DNA of 64,000 nt from Bacteroidia bacterium (GTDB lineage Bacteria > Bacteroidota > Bacteroidia > Bacteroidales > UBA932), in NCBI GenBank assembly GCA_009929175.1, contig SABC01000005.1, positions 1 through 64,000 on the forward strand, read 5' to 3'. A program made the position numbers and the translations under genes. Positions 52,853 to 63,224 of this stretch are shown piece after piece; within the stretch, counting starts at the first letter, position 1; the number at the start of each line of letters is the position of its first letter. A model generated the notes under the pieces. That model was not told the origin of the DNA, searched no databases, and saw only the letters and a program-made list of their open reading frames with translations.

Positions 52853-54763
52853 CTACTCTCCGTTCATTGAGAGTAAAAACTCCGTATTGTTTTCTGTCCT
52901 TAGCAGGCGGGTCTTCATGAATTCCATTGCCTCCACAGAGTTCATGTCTGCAAGGTAATTTCTGAGGATCCAAATCCTGTTTAGTGTCTCTTTGTCAAAT
53001 AACAGATCCTCCCTCCTTGTGCTGCTTAGTGTGACATCAACTGCGGGGAATACACGTTTGTTGGAGAGTTTCCTGTCCAGTTGCAACTCCATATTGCCGG
53101 TACCCTTGAACTCTTCAAAAATCACTTCGTCCATCTTGGAGCCGGTTTCGGTAAGGGCTGTTGCAAGTATAGTCAAGGAACCGCCATTCTCTATGTTACG
53201 GGCAGCTCCGAAAAACCTCTTTGGTTTGTGAAGGGCATTGGCATCGACACCACCGCTCAACACCTTACCCGATGCAGGTTGCACTGTATTGAAAGCTCTG
53301 GCAAGCCGCGTGATCGAATCCAAAAGGATAACAACATCATGACCACACTCCACAAGCCTTTTTGCCTTTTCGAGTACGATGTTTGCAACTTTCACATGTC
53401 TCTCAGCCGGCTCATCAAAAGTAGAGGCAATCACTTCTCCCCTGACACTACGTGCCATGTCTGTAACCTCTTCGGGACGTTCATCAATCAAAAGAACAAT
53501 CATATACACCTCCGGATGGTTGTCAGCAATTGCATTTGCAATATCCTTCAAAAGGACAGTCTTTCCGGTTTTGGGTTGAGCTACAATAAGCCCCCTTTGA
53601 CCCTTACCTATTGGCGCAAACATATCCACAACCCTTGTAGAAAGGCTGTTATGGCCATTGGATGTGATATTGAACTTCTCGTTTGGGAACAATGGAGTCA
53701 GAAAATCAAAAGGAACCCTGTCCCTAATGAACTCGGGACTCCTTCCATTGATCTGTTTTACCTTTACCAGAGGAAAGTATTTATCCCCCTCTTTTGGAGG
53801 CTTAATCTCTCCGGTAAGTGAATCCCCTGTTTTAAGTCCGTATAGTTTAATCTGGGACTGGGAAACGTAAATATCATCGGGAGAATTGAGGTAGTTGTAG
53901 TCCGAAGATCTTAAAAACCCGTAACCATCGGGCATAATCTCCAAAACACCTGTGGCATCTACAACCCCTTCGAATTCAAATTTAGGTTTACCATTTGGGG
54001 TATTCTCATGTTTCTTCTGGAATTCCTTCTTTTCTTGTTGAGGAACAGAATGTCCCTTTTGCTCCGGAACAGCATTGGAACTATTTTGAGTTACAGAAGG
54101 ATTTGAATCTTTTGGCTGGTTGGTTTTTTGTTCCTGAGGGGTGTTTTGCCTTGGGTCCCTTTGGTTGGGATGATTATGGTGTTGGGGGCCCATTTGTTTT
54201 GGTTCCTGAACAACGTTATCTGAAGCTACTGGTGATTGTTGTTCTGTACTTGCAACCTTATCTTTGACAGTATTTGGCTGGGAAGGCTTTCTCCCCCTCC
54301 TGGACCTTAATTGTTTGTCGGATTTGTCTGCTATAGGTTGCTGGACGCTCTTAACCTCTTTGTTATCGCTTTCTTTTGGAGCCGGAGTATCATTTTGGAT
54401 TGCTGCAACCGTTGGTCTGGGTTGGCTAACTGCTGCAGGAACTGTAGCTGTTGGCTTTGATTCCAAAGCTTCGTTGGACTTTGCTTCGGGTTTGGATGCA
54501 GGCCTTCCCCGTTTTTTTTGAGGTCTCTCTTTATCTGCCAACTCTTTTGTATTGTTTTGGCGAGGTGGTTTTACCTCCCTTTTAATAACAGGTCTCCGGA
54601 TTGGAGGTTCAGAAGATAAGCTTCCTACTTTTGCCTGCTCGTCCAGGATTTCGTATATTAAATCCTCCCGGGAAAAGCCTTTTGCTTTTGCAATCTTCAG
54701 ATTATCGGCAATGGCAACCAGCTCTTCCTGATTTTTCTTGCTTAATTCTTGTATGTCGTACAT
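52853..54763 (-). CDS. rho: Transcription termination factor Rho with long disordered N-terminal insertion
   Basis: [20 protein letters not shown]-domain, [30 protein letters not shown]-binding domain, [42 protein letters not shown]. Confidence 0.96.
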   Translation of the reverse strand: MYDIQELSKKNQEELVAIADNLKIAKAKGFSREDLIYEILDEQAKVGSLSSEPPIRRPVIKREVKPPRQNNTKELADKERPQKKRGRPASKPEAKSNEALESKPTATVPAAVSQPRPTVAAIQNDTPAPKESDNKEVKSVQQPIADKSDKQLRSRRGRKPSQPNTVKDKVASTEQQSPVASDNVVQEPKQMGPQHHNHPNQRDPRQNTPQEQKTNQPKDSNPSVTQNSSNAVPEQKGHSVPQQEKKEFQKKHENTPNGKPKFEFEGVVDATGVLEIMPDGYGFLRSSDYNYLNSPDDIYVSQSQIKLYGLKTGDSLTGEIKPPKEGDKYFPLVKVKQINGRSPEFIRDRVPFDFLTPLFPNEKFNITSNGHNSLSTRVVDMFAPIGKGQRGLIVAQPKTGKTVLLKDIANAIADNHPEVYMIVLLIDERPEEVTDMARSVRGEVIASTFDEPAERHVKVANIVLEKAKRLVECGHDVVILLDSITRLARAFNTVQPASGKVLSGGVDANALHKPKRFFGAARNIENGGSLTILATALTETGSKMDEVIFEEFKGTGNMELQLDRKLSNKRVFPAVDVTLSSTRREDLLFDKETLNRIWILRNYLADMNSVEAMEFMKTRLLRTENNTEFLLSMNGE

Positions 54764-54868
54764 TGATTAATTGTGTGGATGTGAATTACCCCTATGAATA
54801 TAGGGTCTCTAAACCTTGCTGCAAAAATAAGGTTTTTAGTGGAAAAAACAAAATAATTGGAAGGAAAT

Positions 54869-55246
54869 CTATTTGCAGGCAATAACATCTATTTCAATCA
54901 AAGCCCCTTTTGGCAAGCCGACCACAGCAAAAGCAACCCGTGCCGGGAAAGGTTCGGTATAAAAGCTTGCGTAAACTTCGTTCATAGCAACAAAATCAGC
55001 CATGTTTGTCAAATATACCGTGGATTTTACCACGTCCGAAAAAGTGTATCCTGCCTTCTCAAGGATATAGCCAATATTCTTAAGGACCTGTTGTGCCTGC
55101 TCTTTTACACCTCCCGGAACAAACTCTCCGGTATTGGCATCAACCGGCAGTTGACCCGAAACATACAGAAAACCATTTACCTCAACTGCCTGACTGTATG
55201 GGCCTACTGCTTTAGGAGCATTCTCTGTGGAAATTACTTTTTTCAT
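54869..55246 (-). CDS. ridA: RidA family protein (enamine/imine deaminase)
   Basis: APKAVGPYSQAVEVNGFLYVSGQLPVD; C-terminal RVAFAVVGLPKGALIEIDVIA. Confidence 0.93.
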   Translation of the reverse strand: MKKVISTENAPKAVGPYSQAVEVNGFLYVSGQLPVDANTGEFVPGGVKEQAQQVLKNIGYILEKAGYTFSDVVKSTVYLTNMADFVAMNEVYASFYTEPFPARVAFAVVGLPKGALIEIDVIACK

Positions 55247-55288
55247 GATAACTATATAAAATTTACATTAATAAAATAAGGATTCACT

Positions 55289-58063
55289 CTAGAAACCTGC
55301 ACCGCGATCCCAGTAACTGGCATTTTTCTTGAACTGCAGAAGGTCTGCCAGTGCAGATGCCTTTGCGTTGATACGGAAACTCCAGCTTTCAAACATTCCT
55401 GAAGGCACCCAGGATACCGAAATCAGGAAACAGTGGAGGTCGTAGGTTGCACTCAGTTGGGTTGTGGTGAGTGCCATCTTCATCATGTCTATACCTGTGT
55501 TTACATTTATATTCAAATCCTTGCCCAGTTTTACCTGTGCCGACACACCAAGGGTTTGCATATGAGAGTGGTTGGTTGTCAAAAGACCACCAATATTGGA
55601 ATAATTCCTGCTGTAGGAGTAATTGTAGTTGAAGTTGACAGACCATGGATTGGACGGGTCAAGGTAGTAAACCCATCCGCCAGGGATATACTCGCCAGTA
55701 ACAGGATGATTATAAACCCTCACATAATCTGACCCAGGTTCGGGACTCCCGTCGGGAAGCCCCATTCCGGCTCCCTTTCTTTCACCTCCGCCCGAAAGTT
55801 GGTATGAGAGGGAAACACTTGCATTGGTAAGCCTGGCAAGCTGGCCCAGACCATGTTCCATAAAATTGAGTTTGTTATATGTACGCCCCTGGTTATCCAC
55901 TGCATAAGGGTTGAAGGTAGCATTGGCATTAAAAGCCAGCGAACCAAATATAGTGGTGCTCATTGAGGCTGATATATTGGACAGCTTTAGCGAGTCTGCA
56001 AGGAAATTATATGAACCGCTGAAATTCAGGTTGTCAATTAGTTTGATTTTCTTGAATCCCCCATCGGTTGTATCACTTTGACTAACAACTTTGGCTTCGA
56101 AGTTGTTGCCCAAAGAAAAATTCATAGATGCGCTGCTTCCCTTAGACGGAAAACCAAAAACCATGTTTTCGTATATGTTGTAATCTTGTCTCTTTTCAAC
56201 ACCGTTATTATCCACATACGTCAGAGTGCGGTAACCGTTTCCGGGAGTACCTTGTTCTGGACGGTAACTCAAGCTGACGGATGGCTTTACCATATGGCGG
56301 ATTGTCTTTATTTTGGATCTCGGACCGAAGTTGAAAAACCCGTAAATTGTTGTAGACATAGACATTGAAGCAGAAAAGTCGGTAGTTGCCCCAAAATGTG
56401 AGAAGATATCCCCTATTTCACTCTGAACGGTACCGGTCTCTGAGTCATAAAACTTCTCATTTTGCTGGAAAAACCAGTTCATACCATATGTGACACCGGG
56501 AGAAAACTGCAGGTAATTCAACAAGTTGAATGTTGGCAATCCAATCTGGAAATTATGCTGCATACCGCTCCTGAATTTGGAAAGGAAATCATCCCCCCCG
56601 AACTCACTTGCCTTAAAATTGACTTTGTTGTTAAGATTGGAATTATAGTGAAACGAAATTTTTTCGTAAAAACGCTCTTTGCCTACTGCCTCTTTTCTTT
56701 TGAACGGATAAATACGGTTTACTGTAAATGTAAGGTTTGGAACTGTGAAAGCGTACGAGCTGTCCAGTGAATTTTGGCTATGGAGCAAGTTGAGTGAAAA
56801 GGAGAACGGAGTGCCATCAAAGGTCCTCCCGTAAGATACCGAAGAAGATATCTGGTTTTGCAGGCTCTGCTGGATGTCGTACGAATTGAATCGATCATTC
56901 ATTGGGGTGGCAAAGTTCACAGAGGCCCTGAATGTTGTACCGGGGCGTGCCTTTGGATCCTGAGAATGACTCCATCGTACTGCAAAATCTTTTGATCTGT
57001 AAAAGTCGGGGGCATCCTTCTCCCCTACCTGGTTAACAGAATAGTTCAAACTGAGATCGCCATTATATTTGTACCGTTTACGATAGCGTGAGGTGAGCAT
57101 TGCATTCCAGGAACCAAGTGTATAAATATCGGTTGTAAGTGTAGCATCAAAATGATCCCCGAATACAAAATAATAGCCAAGCCCTTTCAATGAGAACCCT
57201 CGGCTTGCTTCGTCGTTGAAAGTAGGAATAAGAATGCCGCTGGCCCTGGTTACCTGGTTAGGAACAAATCCGAATGGCAAGGCAAAAGGGGTCGGGACAT
57301 CTTCAAGGACCAGGTATGCAGGACCAAACACCGTGGTCCTGTTTGGTTTGTTTATCACCTTTGCATTTGTCAGTTTGAGGTAAAAGTGGGGGTGTTCATG
57401 GTCGCACGTCGTATATTTGCCCCCAGCTATATTGATGGAGTTGTCGGCCATCTTCTTGAGTTTTGTTCCGTGAAGGAAACCCTCAGACTCCTGGGTTATC
57501 ATGTTCCTGAAAAGAGCTTTGCGGGATTCGAAATTATAGTAAACATCTTCCATTTCGAATTTGTCTGCTCCTTCTGTCACTACCGGCTTGCCCTGGAGGA
57601 TACCGGCAGTATCCTTTATTCCTGAGGCAAATACGGTTTTGGAAGTCATATCATACGACATATAGGCCGACTTGATCTCAAGGCTGCCATAATTAACCGC
57701 AACATCGCCATAATAATAGATAATCCTGTTACGGACATCCTCGACAATTGAGTCATTGGCTCCCGAAAATATCGGATAAAGAAGGGTACCCCTCCTTGCA
57801 GCCGAATCAGACGCAGTCATTCTGAGGCTGTCTTTAAAAGCCAGGGTATCTGTTTGAGACAAGGTGTCTTTACGGACCACAACAAGAGAATCCTGCGACC
57901 TTTTCGAAATAGTGTCCTGCTGAGCCCTTGAGGGTGTTCCATAGGAGGCAGAACCAGCCCCAAAGAGCATGCATATCAGTATCGCAAAGGACAACCACAA
58001 CTCACTTCTCAAAACCGGATGGTATAAGGTTTGACAAAAATATGTTACATTTGTGACCCACAA
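55289..58063 (-). CDS. lptD: LptD-like outer-membrane LPS assembly protein
   Basis: OstA-like N-terminal region (IIYYYGDVAVNYGSLEIKSAYMSYDMTSKTVFASGIKDTAG...EGADKFEMEDVYYNFESRKALFRNM) followed by a large beta-barrel. Start probably downstream of 58035, since a promoter-like element lies inside the annotated 5' end. Confidence 0.8.
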   Translation of the reverse strand: MWVTNVTYFCQTLYHPVLRSELWLSFAILICMLFGAGSASYGTPSRAQQDTISKRSQDSLVVVRKDTLSQTDTLAFKDSLRMTASDSAARRGTLLYPIFSGANDSIVEDVRNRIIYYYGDVAVNYGSLEIKSAYMSYDMTSKTVFASGIKDTAGILQGKPVVTEGADKFEMEDVYYNFESRKALFRNMITQESEGFLHGTKLKKMADNSINIAGGKYTTCDHEHPHFYLKLTNAKVINKPNRTTVFGPAYLVLEDVPTPFALPFGFVPNQVTRASGILIPTFNDEASRGFSLKGLGYYFVFGDHFDATLTTDIYTLGSWNAMLTSRYRKRYKYNGDLSLNYSVNQVGEKDAPDFYRSKDFAVRWSHSQDPKARPGTTFRASVNFATPMNDRFNSYDIQQSLQNQISSSVSYGRTFDGTPFSFSLNLLHSQNSLDSSYAFTVPNLTFTVNRIYPFKRKEAVGKERFYEKISFHYNSNLNNKVNFKASEFGGDDFLSKFRSGMQHNFQIGLPTFNLLNYLQFSPGVTYGMNWFFQQNEKFYDSETGTVQSEIGDIFSHFGATTDFSASMSMSTTIYGFFNFGPRSKIKTIRHMVKPSVSLSYRPEQGTPGNGYRTLTYVDNNGVEKRQDYNIYENMVFGFPSKGSSASMNFSLGNNFEAKVVSQSDTTDGGFKKIKLIDNLNFSGSYNFLADSLKLSNISASMSTTIFGSLAFNANATFNPYAVDNQGRTYNKLNFMEHGLGQLARLTNASVSLSYQLSGGGERKGAGMGLPDGSPEPGSDYVRVYNHPVTGEYIPGGWVYYLDPSNPWSVNFNYNYSYSRNYSNIGGLLTTNHSHMQTLGVSAQVKLGKDLNINVNTGIDMMKMALTTTQLSATYDLHCFLISVSWVPSGMFESWSFRINAKASALADLLQFKKNASYWDRGAGF

Positions 58064-58064
58064 A
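58035..58064 (-). promoter_or_regulatory. Promoter for lptD-like gene (TTTG-N18-TATTTTTG on minus strand)
   Basis: CAAAAATA at 58035-58042 and CAAA at 58061-58064 on the plus strand. Confidence 0.55.
58046..58053 (+). promoter_or_regulatory. -7 element (TACATTTG) for amidase gene
   Basis: TAnnTTTG match 34 nt before the ATG. Confidence 0.45.
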
Positions 58065-58087
58065 GTTAATTATATTTAGCAACAATT

Positions 58088-59194
58088 ATGCCTTTGAAAG
58101 CTCTTTTGGTCATTTTTTGCCTGTACCTGTCCTGCAACCTCACAGCTCAGGAGGGCTCCTCTGTGAGTATCCGAAAAGTGGTCATAGACGCAGGCCACGG
58201 AGGAAAGGACCCCGGCACGGTCAGTCCCGACGGCAGGGTCAAGGAAAAAGATATTACATTGGCTGTTGCTTTGAGACTGGGAGAGTTGATTTCCAAAAAG
58301 CATCCTCATATAGAAGTAATATATACAAGGAAAAGTGATGTGGCGGTTGCACTGGACAAACGTTCAGCAATTGCAAACAAAAGCAAAGCGGACCTTTTCA
58401 TTTCCATCCATGTAAATGGAGCCCGTTCCCGGGCAGCAACAGGGACCGAAACATTTGTTATGGGACCCGATAAGTCTAGCTCTAACCTGGAAGTCACTAT
58501 GCTGGAAAACAGCGTAATACTGCTCGAAGGAGATGATTATCATACCAGGTACGAAGGTTTTAACCCAAACGACCCCGAATCGTACATTATATTCACCCTT
58601 TTACAAAACGCTCATCTGGAACAAAGCCTTATCATGGCATCTCTGGTACAGAGTGCATTTGACAAAGGACCTATCAAAATAAACAGAGGTATAAAGCAAG
58701 CTCCATTTTTGGTTCTTTGGAGAACCAGCATGCCCTCTGTCCTCGTTGAGCTTGGGTTTATCTCAAATTCAAATGACCTCAGGTATCTCCGTGACAAGAA
58801 GCACCAGGATCAATTCGCCTCTCTCATTTTTGAAGCCTTTGAAAAATACAAGCAACAATATGACAAAGGTTACAACAATCTGGATTACGTCACACCTGCC
58901 GGATTAAAAGATGAAGGGAGCAATGCAGGAAAATCAGATTCAGAGCAGGATGAGCAACAGGAAATCCATTACAGGGTGCAGATTATGGCTGTCAACAAAC
59001 CTCTTGCAGCCGGGTCAAAAGAGTTCAAAGGAGAAAAGAATATCGGACACATCATATCGGGAAACCTTTACAAATACACCGTAGGGGAATACCTCTCCCT
59101 TGAGGAGGCAAGGAGTGCCCGGGCAAAAATATCCGAAAAGTTCCCTCAGGCATTTATAATAAAGGTCCAAAAAGGGAAAATCATACCATTGTAA
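58088..59194 (+). CDS. N-acetylmuramoyl-L-alanine amidase, C-terminal SPOR-like region
   Basis: KVVIDAGHGGKDPGTVSPDGRVKEKDITLAVA, LFISIHVNGA; C-terminal YRVQIMAVNKPL...GNLYKYTVGEYLSLEEARSARAKISEKFPQAFIIKVQKGKIIPL. Confidence 0.93.
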   Translation: MPLKALLVIFCLYLSCNLTAQEGSSVSIRKVVIDAGHGGKDPGTVSPDGRVKEKDITLAVALRLGELISKKHPHIEVIYTRKSDVAVALDKRSAIANKSKADLFISIHVNGARSRAATGTETFVMGPDKSSSNLEVTMLENSVILLEGDDYHTRYEGFNPNDPESYIIFTLLQNAHLEQSLIMASLVQSAFDKGPIKINRGIKQAPFLVLWRTSMPSVLVELGFISNSNDLRYLRDKKHQDQFASLIFEAFEKYKQQYDKGYNNLDYVTPAGLKDEGSNAGKSDSEQDEQQEIHYRVQIMAVNKPLAAGSKEFKGEKNIGHIISGNLYKYTVGEYLSLEEARSARAKISEKFPQAFIIKVQKGKIIPL

Positions 59195-59213
59195 TAATTG
59201 AGAAACAGAACAT

Positions 59214-60134
59214 ATGTCTAAATTCAAACCCACACGTGAACAAAAAATCGGGCTATTTGCAATAGTAACCCTATTGTCCCTATATATTACGGTAAACTAT
59301 CTGAAAGGAAAGGATCTTTTTAGCAACAGGAATACCTATTACTCTTATTTCCATGATGTAGAGGGACTAACACCAACCGGCCCCATATACATAAGAGGGC
59401 TCAAGGTTGGCACTATAGAAGAGATAGCTTACAACCCACAGAGAGATAATTTTACCATCACAATGAAGGTAAGCAACCGTTACCGGATTCCGTCAAACTC
59501 CATTGCAACCGCATACAGTGCCGACCTTCTCGGCACCAAAGCTATTAAAATTGAGATGGGCGACAATTCCGGGTTTCTCTCCAACAAAGGAACCATGGTC
59601 AGCTCCTCTCAAGCCGGGATGGTGGAGATGATCTCAGCCGAGTTCAAACCAATTTTGAATGACATTTCCAAACTTATCCAAACCTTGGATACCACACTCA
59701 ACAATATAAATTCAGTTATTGACCAAGATGCCAGGCGTAATATTGCCGGCTCGCTGTCAAATCTTAACGCCACCCTGGAAGCAACAAGAAGGCTTGCACA
59801 GTCCCTTGGCAACAGTGGTCCCCAAATAAATGAGGTGATCTCAAACGTGAACCAACTAACAAGCCAACTCAACCAAGGAACCACATCCCTTAACCGGAGC
59901 CTTGACAACGTATCGAGGATAACCGACTCACTTAGCAAAGCCGACTTGGCAGGCACTGTAAATTCATTCAAGGTTCTTTTGGAAAAGTTATCCGATCCTG
60001 ACGGAAGCGTAGGGAAACTTATCTCCAGCGACACTCTCCACAACTCCGTCGAAGAGTTGATAAAAGAGCTGGATCAGTTGATAGGCAACATAAACAGCAA
60101 TCCAAAAAAATATATCAGGATAAGTGTGTTTTAA
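59214..60134 (+). CDS. MCE/MlaD family lipid transport protein
   Basis: Single N-terminal TM, YYSYFHDVEGLTPTGPIYIRGLKVGTIEEIAYNPQRDNFTITMKV, ADLLGTKAIKIEMGD, then coiled-coil. Confidence 0.92.
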   Translation: MSKFKPTREQKIGLFAIVTLLSLYITVNYLKGKDLFSNRNTYYSYFHDVEGLTPTGPIYIRGLKVGTIEEIAYNPQRDNFTITMKVSNRYRIPSNSIATAYSADLLGTKAIKIEMGDNSGFLSNKGTMVSSSQAGMVEMISAEFKPILNDISKLIQTLDTTLNNINSVIDQDARRNIAGSLSNLNATLEATRRLAQSLGNSGPQINEVISNVNQLTSQLNQGTTSLNRSLDNVSRITDSLSKADLAGTVNSFKVLLEKLSDPDGSVGKLISSDTLHNSVEELIKELDQLIGNINSNPKKYIRISVF

Positions 60135-60316
60135 TTAAAAAATTTGTTTATATTTTGCTGTTTTTTAAGAAATTAAAATCAGCAAAAAAAACTAACATTT
60201 TTTTGGATTGAAAGACAACCAATTGTAATATTTTTAAATTTTGCAACTGATTTTACTTTTTTTTAACAAGAATTTATCCCCAAATTTGTTTTCCAAACTT
60301 AACCTTCACTCAAAAT

Positions 60317-61732
60317 ATGACTGATGCCAAACATACCCTGGTATGGAATAATTGTCTCCGTATAGTACGTGACATTATCCGTCCACAGAGCTTCAGGACA
60401 TGGTTTGAGCCAATAAAAGCAGTTAAGCTTGCCGGATCTGTACTAACAATTGAGGTCCCTTCCAACTTCTTCCGGGAATACCTGGAAGAACACTACATCG
60501 ACCTTATTGGGAAAGCTCTGAAAAGAGTTCTGGGAAAGGAGGCAAAGCTGGAATACAACGTAAGGGTTGTATCGGGAGAAGAACTTGTCACATATCCGCA
60601 ACAACCTGCCGGGGAGATTCGCAACAAATCGGTACCATTCCCCAACCAGGCTCTCAACATCTCCAACCCATTTGTAATTCCCGGGCTGCAACAACTGGAA
60701 ATTGACCCTCAGCTAAACTCACACTACTCATTCGAAAACTTCATAGAGGGAGAGTGCAACCGTCTGGCACGCTCGGCAGGCCTCAACATTGCAGCCAACC
60801 CTGGTAAGGGCACATTCAATCCTTTGTTCCTGTACGGGGGCTCCGGACTGGGAAAGACCCACCTTGCACAGGCCATTGGTATTGCCATCAAAAGGGAGTT
60901 CCCCGAAAAGATAGTGCTGTATGTAAGTGCCAACCGTTTCATGACACAGTACATGGACGCCACAACAGTAAAGAACAAACTTACCGACTTCCTCCACTTT
61001 TATCAGATGATGGATGTCCTGATAATAGACGACGTTCATGAGTTTTCGGGAAAAGCAGGTACCCAAAATGCCTTCTTCCATATATTCAGCCACCTCCATT
61101 CAATTGGAAAACAACTTATACTGACATCCGACAAAGCTCCGGTAGATCTCCAGGACCTGGAACAGAGGCTCCTCTCCCGGTTCAAATGGGGTCTGCTTGC
61201 AGAGCTGCTGCCTCCGGACTACAATACCAGGGTTGAGATCCTCAAGGCCAAAAGCTACAAGGACGGCATCTCGCTTCCCGAAGAGGTGATTTCTTATGTT
61301 GCCAACAGGGTAAGCACAAACGTCAGGGAGCTGGAAGGTACGCTTATTTCTCTTTTGGCCCACTCTACCCTCACCAACAGAAAGATAGACCTGGACCTTG
61401 CCGAAAGCCTTATAGAAAAACTGGTTACAAGGAACAAACCCGAAATCACAATAGACCGTATCCAAAAGATTGTTTGCGACTATTTTAAAATAGATTCGGA
61501 CAAATTCCTAAGCTCATCCCGCAAACGGGAATTGGTGCAGGCTCGCCAGATTGCTATGTACCTGAGCCGCAATCACACCAATAATTCGCTTGCCTCAATA
61601 GGCTCACTTACCGGTGGCAGGGACCATGCAACAGTGCTTCACGCATACAACACTGTTTGCGATCTTTTGGATACCGACAGATCTTTCCGTAAATTCGTTG
61701 TCGACATAGAGACCCAGCTAAAATCCGGCTAA
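60317..61732 (+). CDS. dnaA: Chromosomal replication initiator DnaA
   Basis: NPLFLYGGSGLGKTHLAQAIG, VLIIDDVHEFSGKAGTQNAFFHIF, AMYLSRNHTNNSLASIGSLTGGRDHATVLHAY (DnaA-box-binding motif). Confidence 0.97.
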   Translation: MTDAKHTLVWNNCLRIVRDIIRPQSFRTWFEPIKAVKLAGSVLTIEVPSNFFREYLEEHYIDLIGKALKRVLGKEAKLEYNVRVVSGEELVTYPQQPAGEIRNKSVPFPNQALNISNPFVIPGLQQLEIDPQLNSHYSFENFIEGECNRLARSAGLNIAANPGKGTFNPLFLYGGSGLGKTHLAQAIGIAIKREFPEKIVLYVSANRFMTQYMDATTVKNKLTDFLHFYQMMDVLIIDDVHEFSGKAGTQNAFFHIFSHLHSIGKQLILTSDKAPVDLQDLEQRLLSRFKWGLLAELLPPDYNTRVEILKAKSYKDGISLPEEVISYVANRVSTNVRELEGTLISLLAHSTLTNRKIDLDLAESLIEKLVTRNKPEITIDRIQKIVCDYFKIDSDKFLSSSRKRELVQARQIAMYLSRNHTNNSLASIGSLTGGRDHATVLHAYNTVCDLLDTDRSFRKFVVDIETQLKSG

Positions 61733-61779
61733 CGGGATTCAATGGTTTCTGATTTATTAACACCCAAATAACTTCTATC

Positions 61780-63216
61780 ATGGAGAGTTCCAAAATATTT
61801 TCATTATTTGACCAAATCACAAAGATTCCGAGGGAGAGTGGAAAAGAGGAAAAAATCATTGCTTACCTGATTGATTTTGCAAAGAGCAGGTCTCTTGAAT
61901 ATAAAAAAGATGATGCAGGCAACGTGCTGATCACCAAACCTGGTACTCCAGGCATGGAAAATGCGCCAACCGTGGTTTTGCAAAGCCATTCCGACATGGT
62001 ATGTGAAAAGAACTCCGACAGTAATTTCAATTTTGATACCGATCCCATCCAATATGTTGAGGAAAACGGATGGCTGATAGCAAAAGAGACGACCCTTGGT
62101 GCAGATTGTGGAATAGGTATGGCGGCACAGCTGGCCATACTGGATTCGGATGATTTGGCGCATGGTCCGCTGGAAGCGCTCTTCACAACCGAAGAGGAGA
62201 CCGGCCTGACCGGAGCACAATCCCTAAAACCAGGCTTTATTACCGGGAAAATACTTATCAACCTGGACTCCGAAGACGAGGGAGAACTCTTCATAGGATG
62301 TGCAGGAGGTATCGACACTACTGCTTTGTTTGAATACAAACCCGTGGCAGTGCCCGGAGGTATGCATTTTTTCAAAGCAGGTTTCTACGGTGCTACTGGC
62401 GGCCACAGTGGAGATGATATTGAAAAGAACCGTGCCAATGCCAACCAGCTCCTTTTCCGATTCCTTTTTGAGCTATCCAAAAAAGGTGAATTTTTACTTT
62501 GTCATGTGGACGGCGGGAACAAAAGGAACGCAATTGCCAGGGAGGCATATGCAGTAATAGCATTTGAAGGTGCTATGGAGAGTGTTGCCAAAGAGCTTTT
62601 TGAAAAGTGCGAAAAAGAGGTAAGGGAAGAGTACCTGGTTTCCGACCCCGAACTGTACGGCAAAATTGAAACAAACGAAAGCATCGATAAGTCCATAGAC
62701 AGCCATACCGCAAACAGACTTATCCTGGCCATGAACGGAGTCCCACACGGCGTTCTGGCAATGAGCCAGGAGATACCGGGTCTTGTAGAAACCTCAACAA
62801 ACCTGGCTTCAATTAAAATGATCGGCAACGGCACCATAAGGATAGGAACCAGCCAGAGAAGTTCCATAAACTCTGCACGTTATAATGCCGCAAACCGGAT
62901 AGAGGCTTTGTTTACGCTGGCTGGAGCCAAAGTCAGCCATGAGAGTGAATACCCTGGATGGAAGCCCAGGACAGACTCACCCCTTCTGGAGATAAGCGTG
63001 GACTCATACACCAGGTTGTTCGGGAACAAGCCGGTTGTGAGGGCAATCCATGCCGGGCTGGAATGCGGGATGTTTCTAAAGACCTATCCTTATCTGGATA
63101 TGATCTCATTTGGCCCTACAATCAAAAGGGCGCATGCTCCGGGAGAACGGCTCGAAATATCGACTGTGGACAAATTCCGCAGATTGCTCGAGGATGTACT
63201 TGCTAATTTAAAATAA
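61780..63216 (+). CDS. pepD: Aminoacyl-histidine dipeptidase (PepD, M20C)
   Basis: FDQITKIPRESGKEEKI, VLQSHSDMVCEKN, TTLGADCGIGMAAQLAIL, FTTEEETGLTGA, NLDSEDEGELFIGCAGG. Confidence 0.95.
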   Translation: MESSKIFSLFDQITKIPRESGKEEKIIAYLIDFAKSRSLEYKKDDAGNVLITKPGTPGMENAPTVVLQSHSDMVCEKNSDSNFNFDTDPIQYVEENGWLIAKETTLGADCGIGMAAQLAILDSDDLAHGPLEALFTTEEETGLTGAQSLKPGFITGKILINLDSEDEGELFIGCAGGIDTTALFEYKPVAVPGGMHFFKAGFYGATGGHSGDDIEKNRANANQLLFRFLFELSKKGEFLLCHVDGGNKRNAIAREAYAVIAFEGAMESVAKELFEKCEKEVREEYLVSDPELYGKIETNESIDKSIDSHTANRLILAMNGVPHGVLAMSQEIPGLVETSTNLASIKMIGNGTIRIGTSQRSSINSARYNAANRIEALFTLAGAKVSHESEYPGWKPRTDSPLLEISVDSYTRLFGNKPVVRAIHAGLECGMFLKTYPYLDMISFGPTIKRAHAPGERLEISTVDKFRRLLEDVLANLK

Positions 63217-63224
63217 AAACAATT

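Noticed and set aside
53081-53821. 246-aa plus-strand ORF antisense to rho
   Set aside because: Opposite strand is the highly conserved Rho ATPase core; antisense text has no recognisable domains.
54473-54612. [10 protein letters not shown] motif near the Rho N-terminus as an AT-hook DNA-binding protein
   Set aside because: It is part of the low-complexity insertion of Rho; an AT-hook-like function is possible but there is no separate gene.
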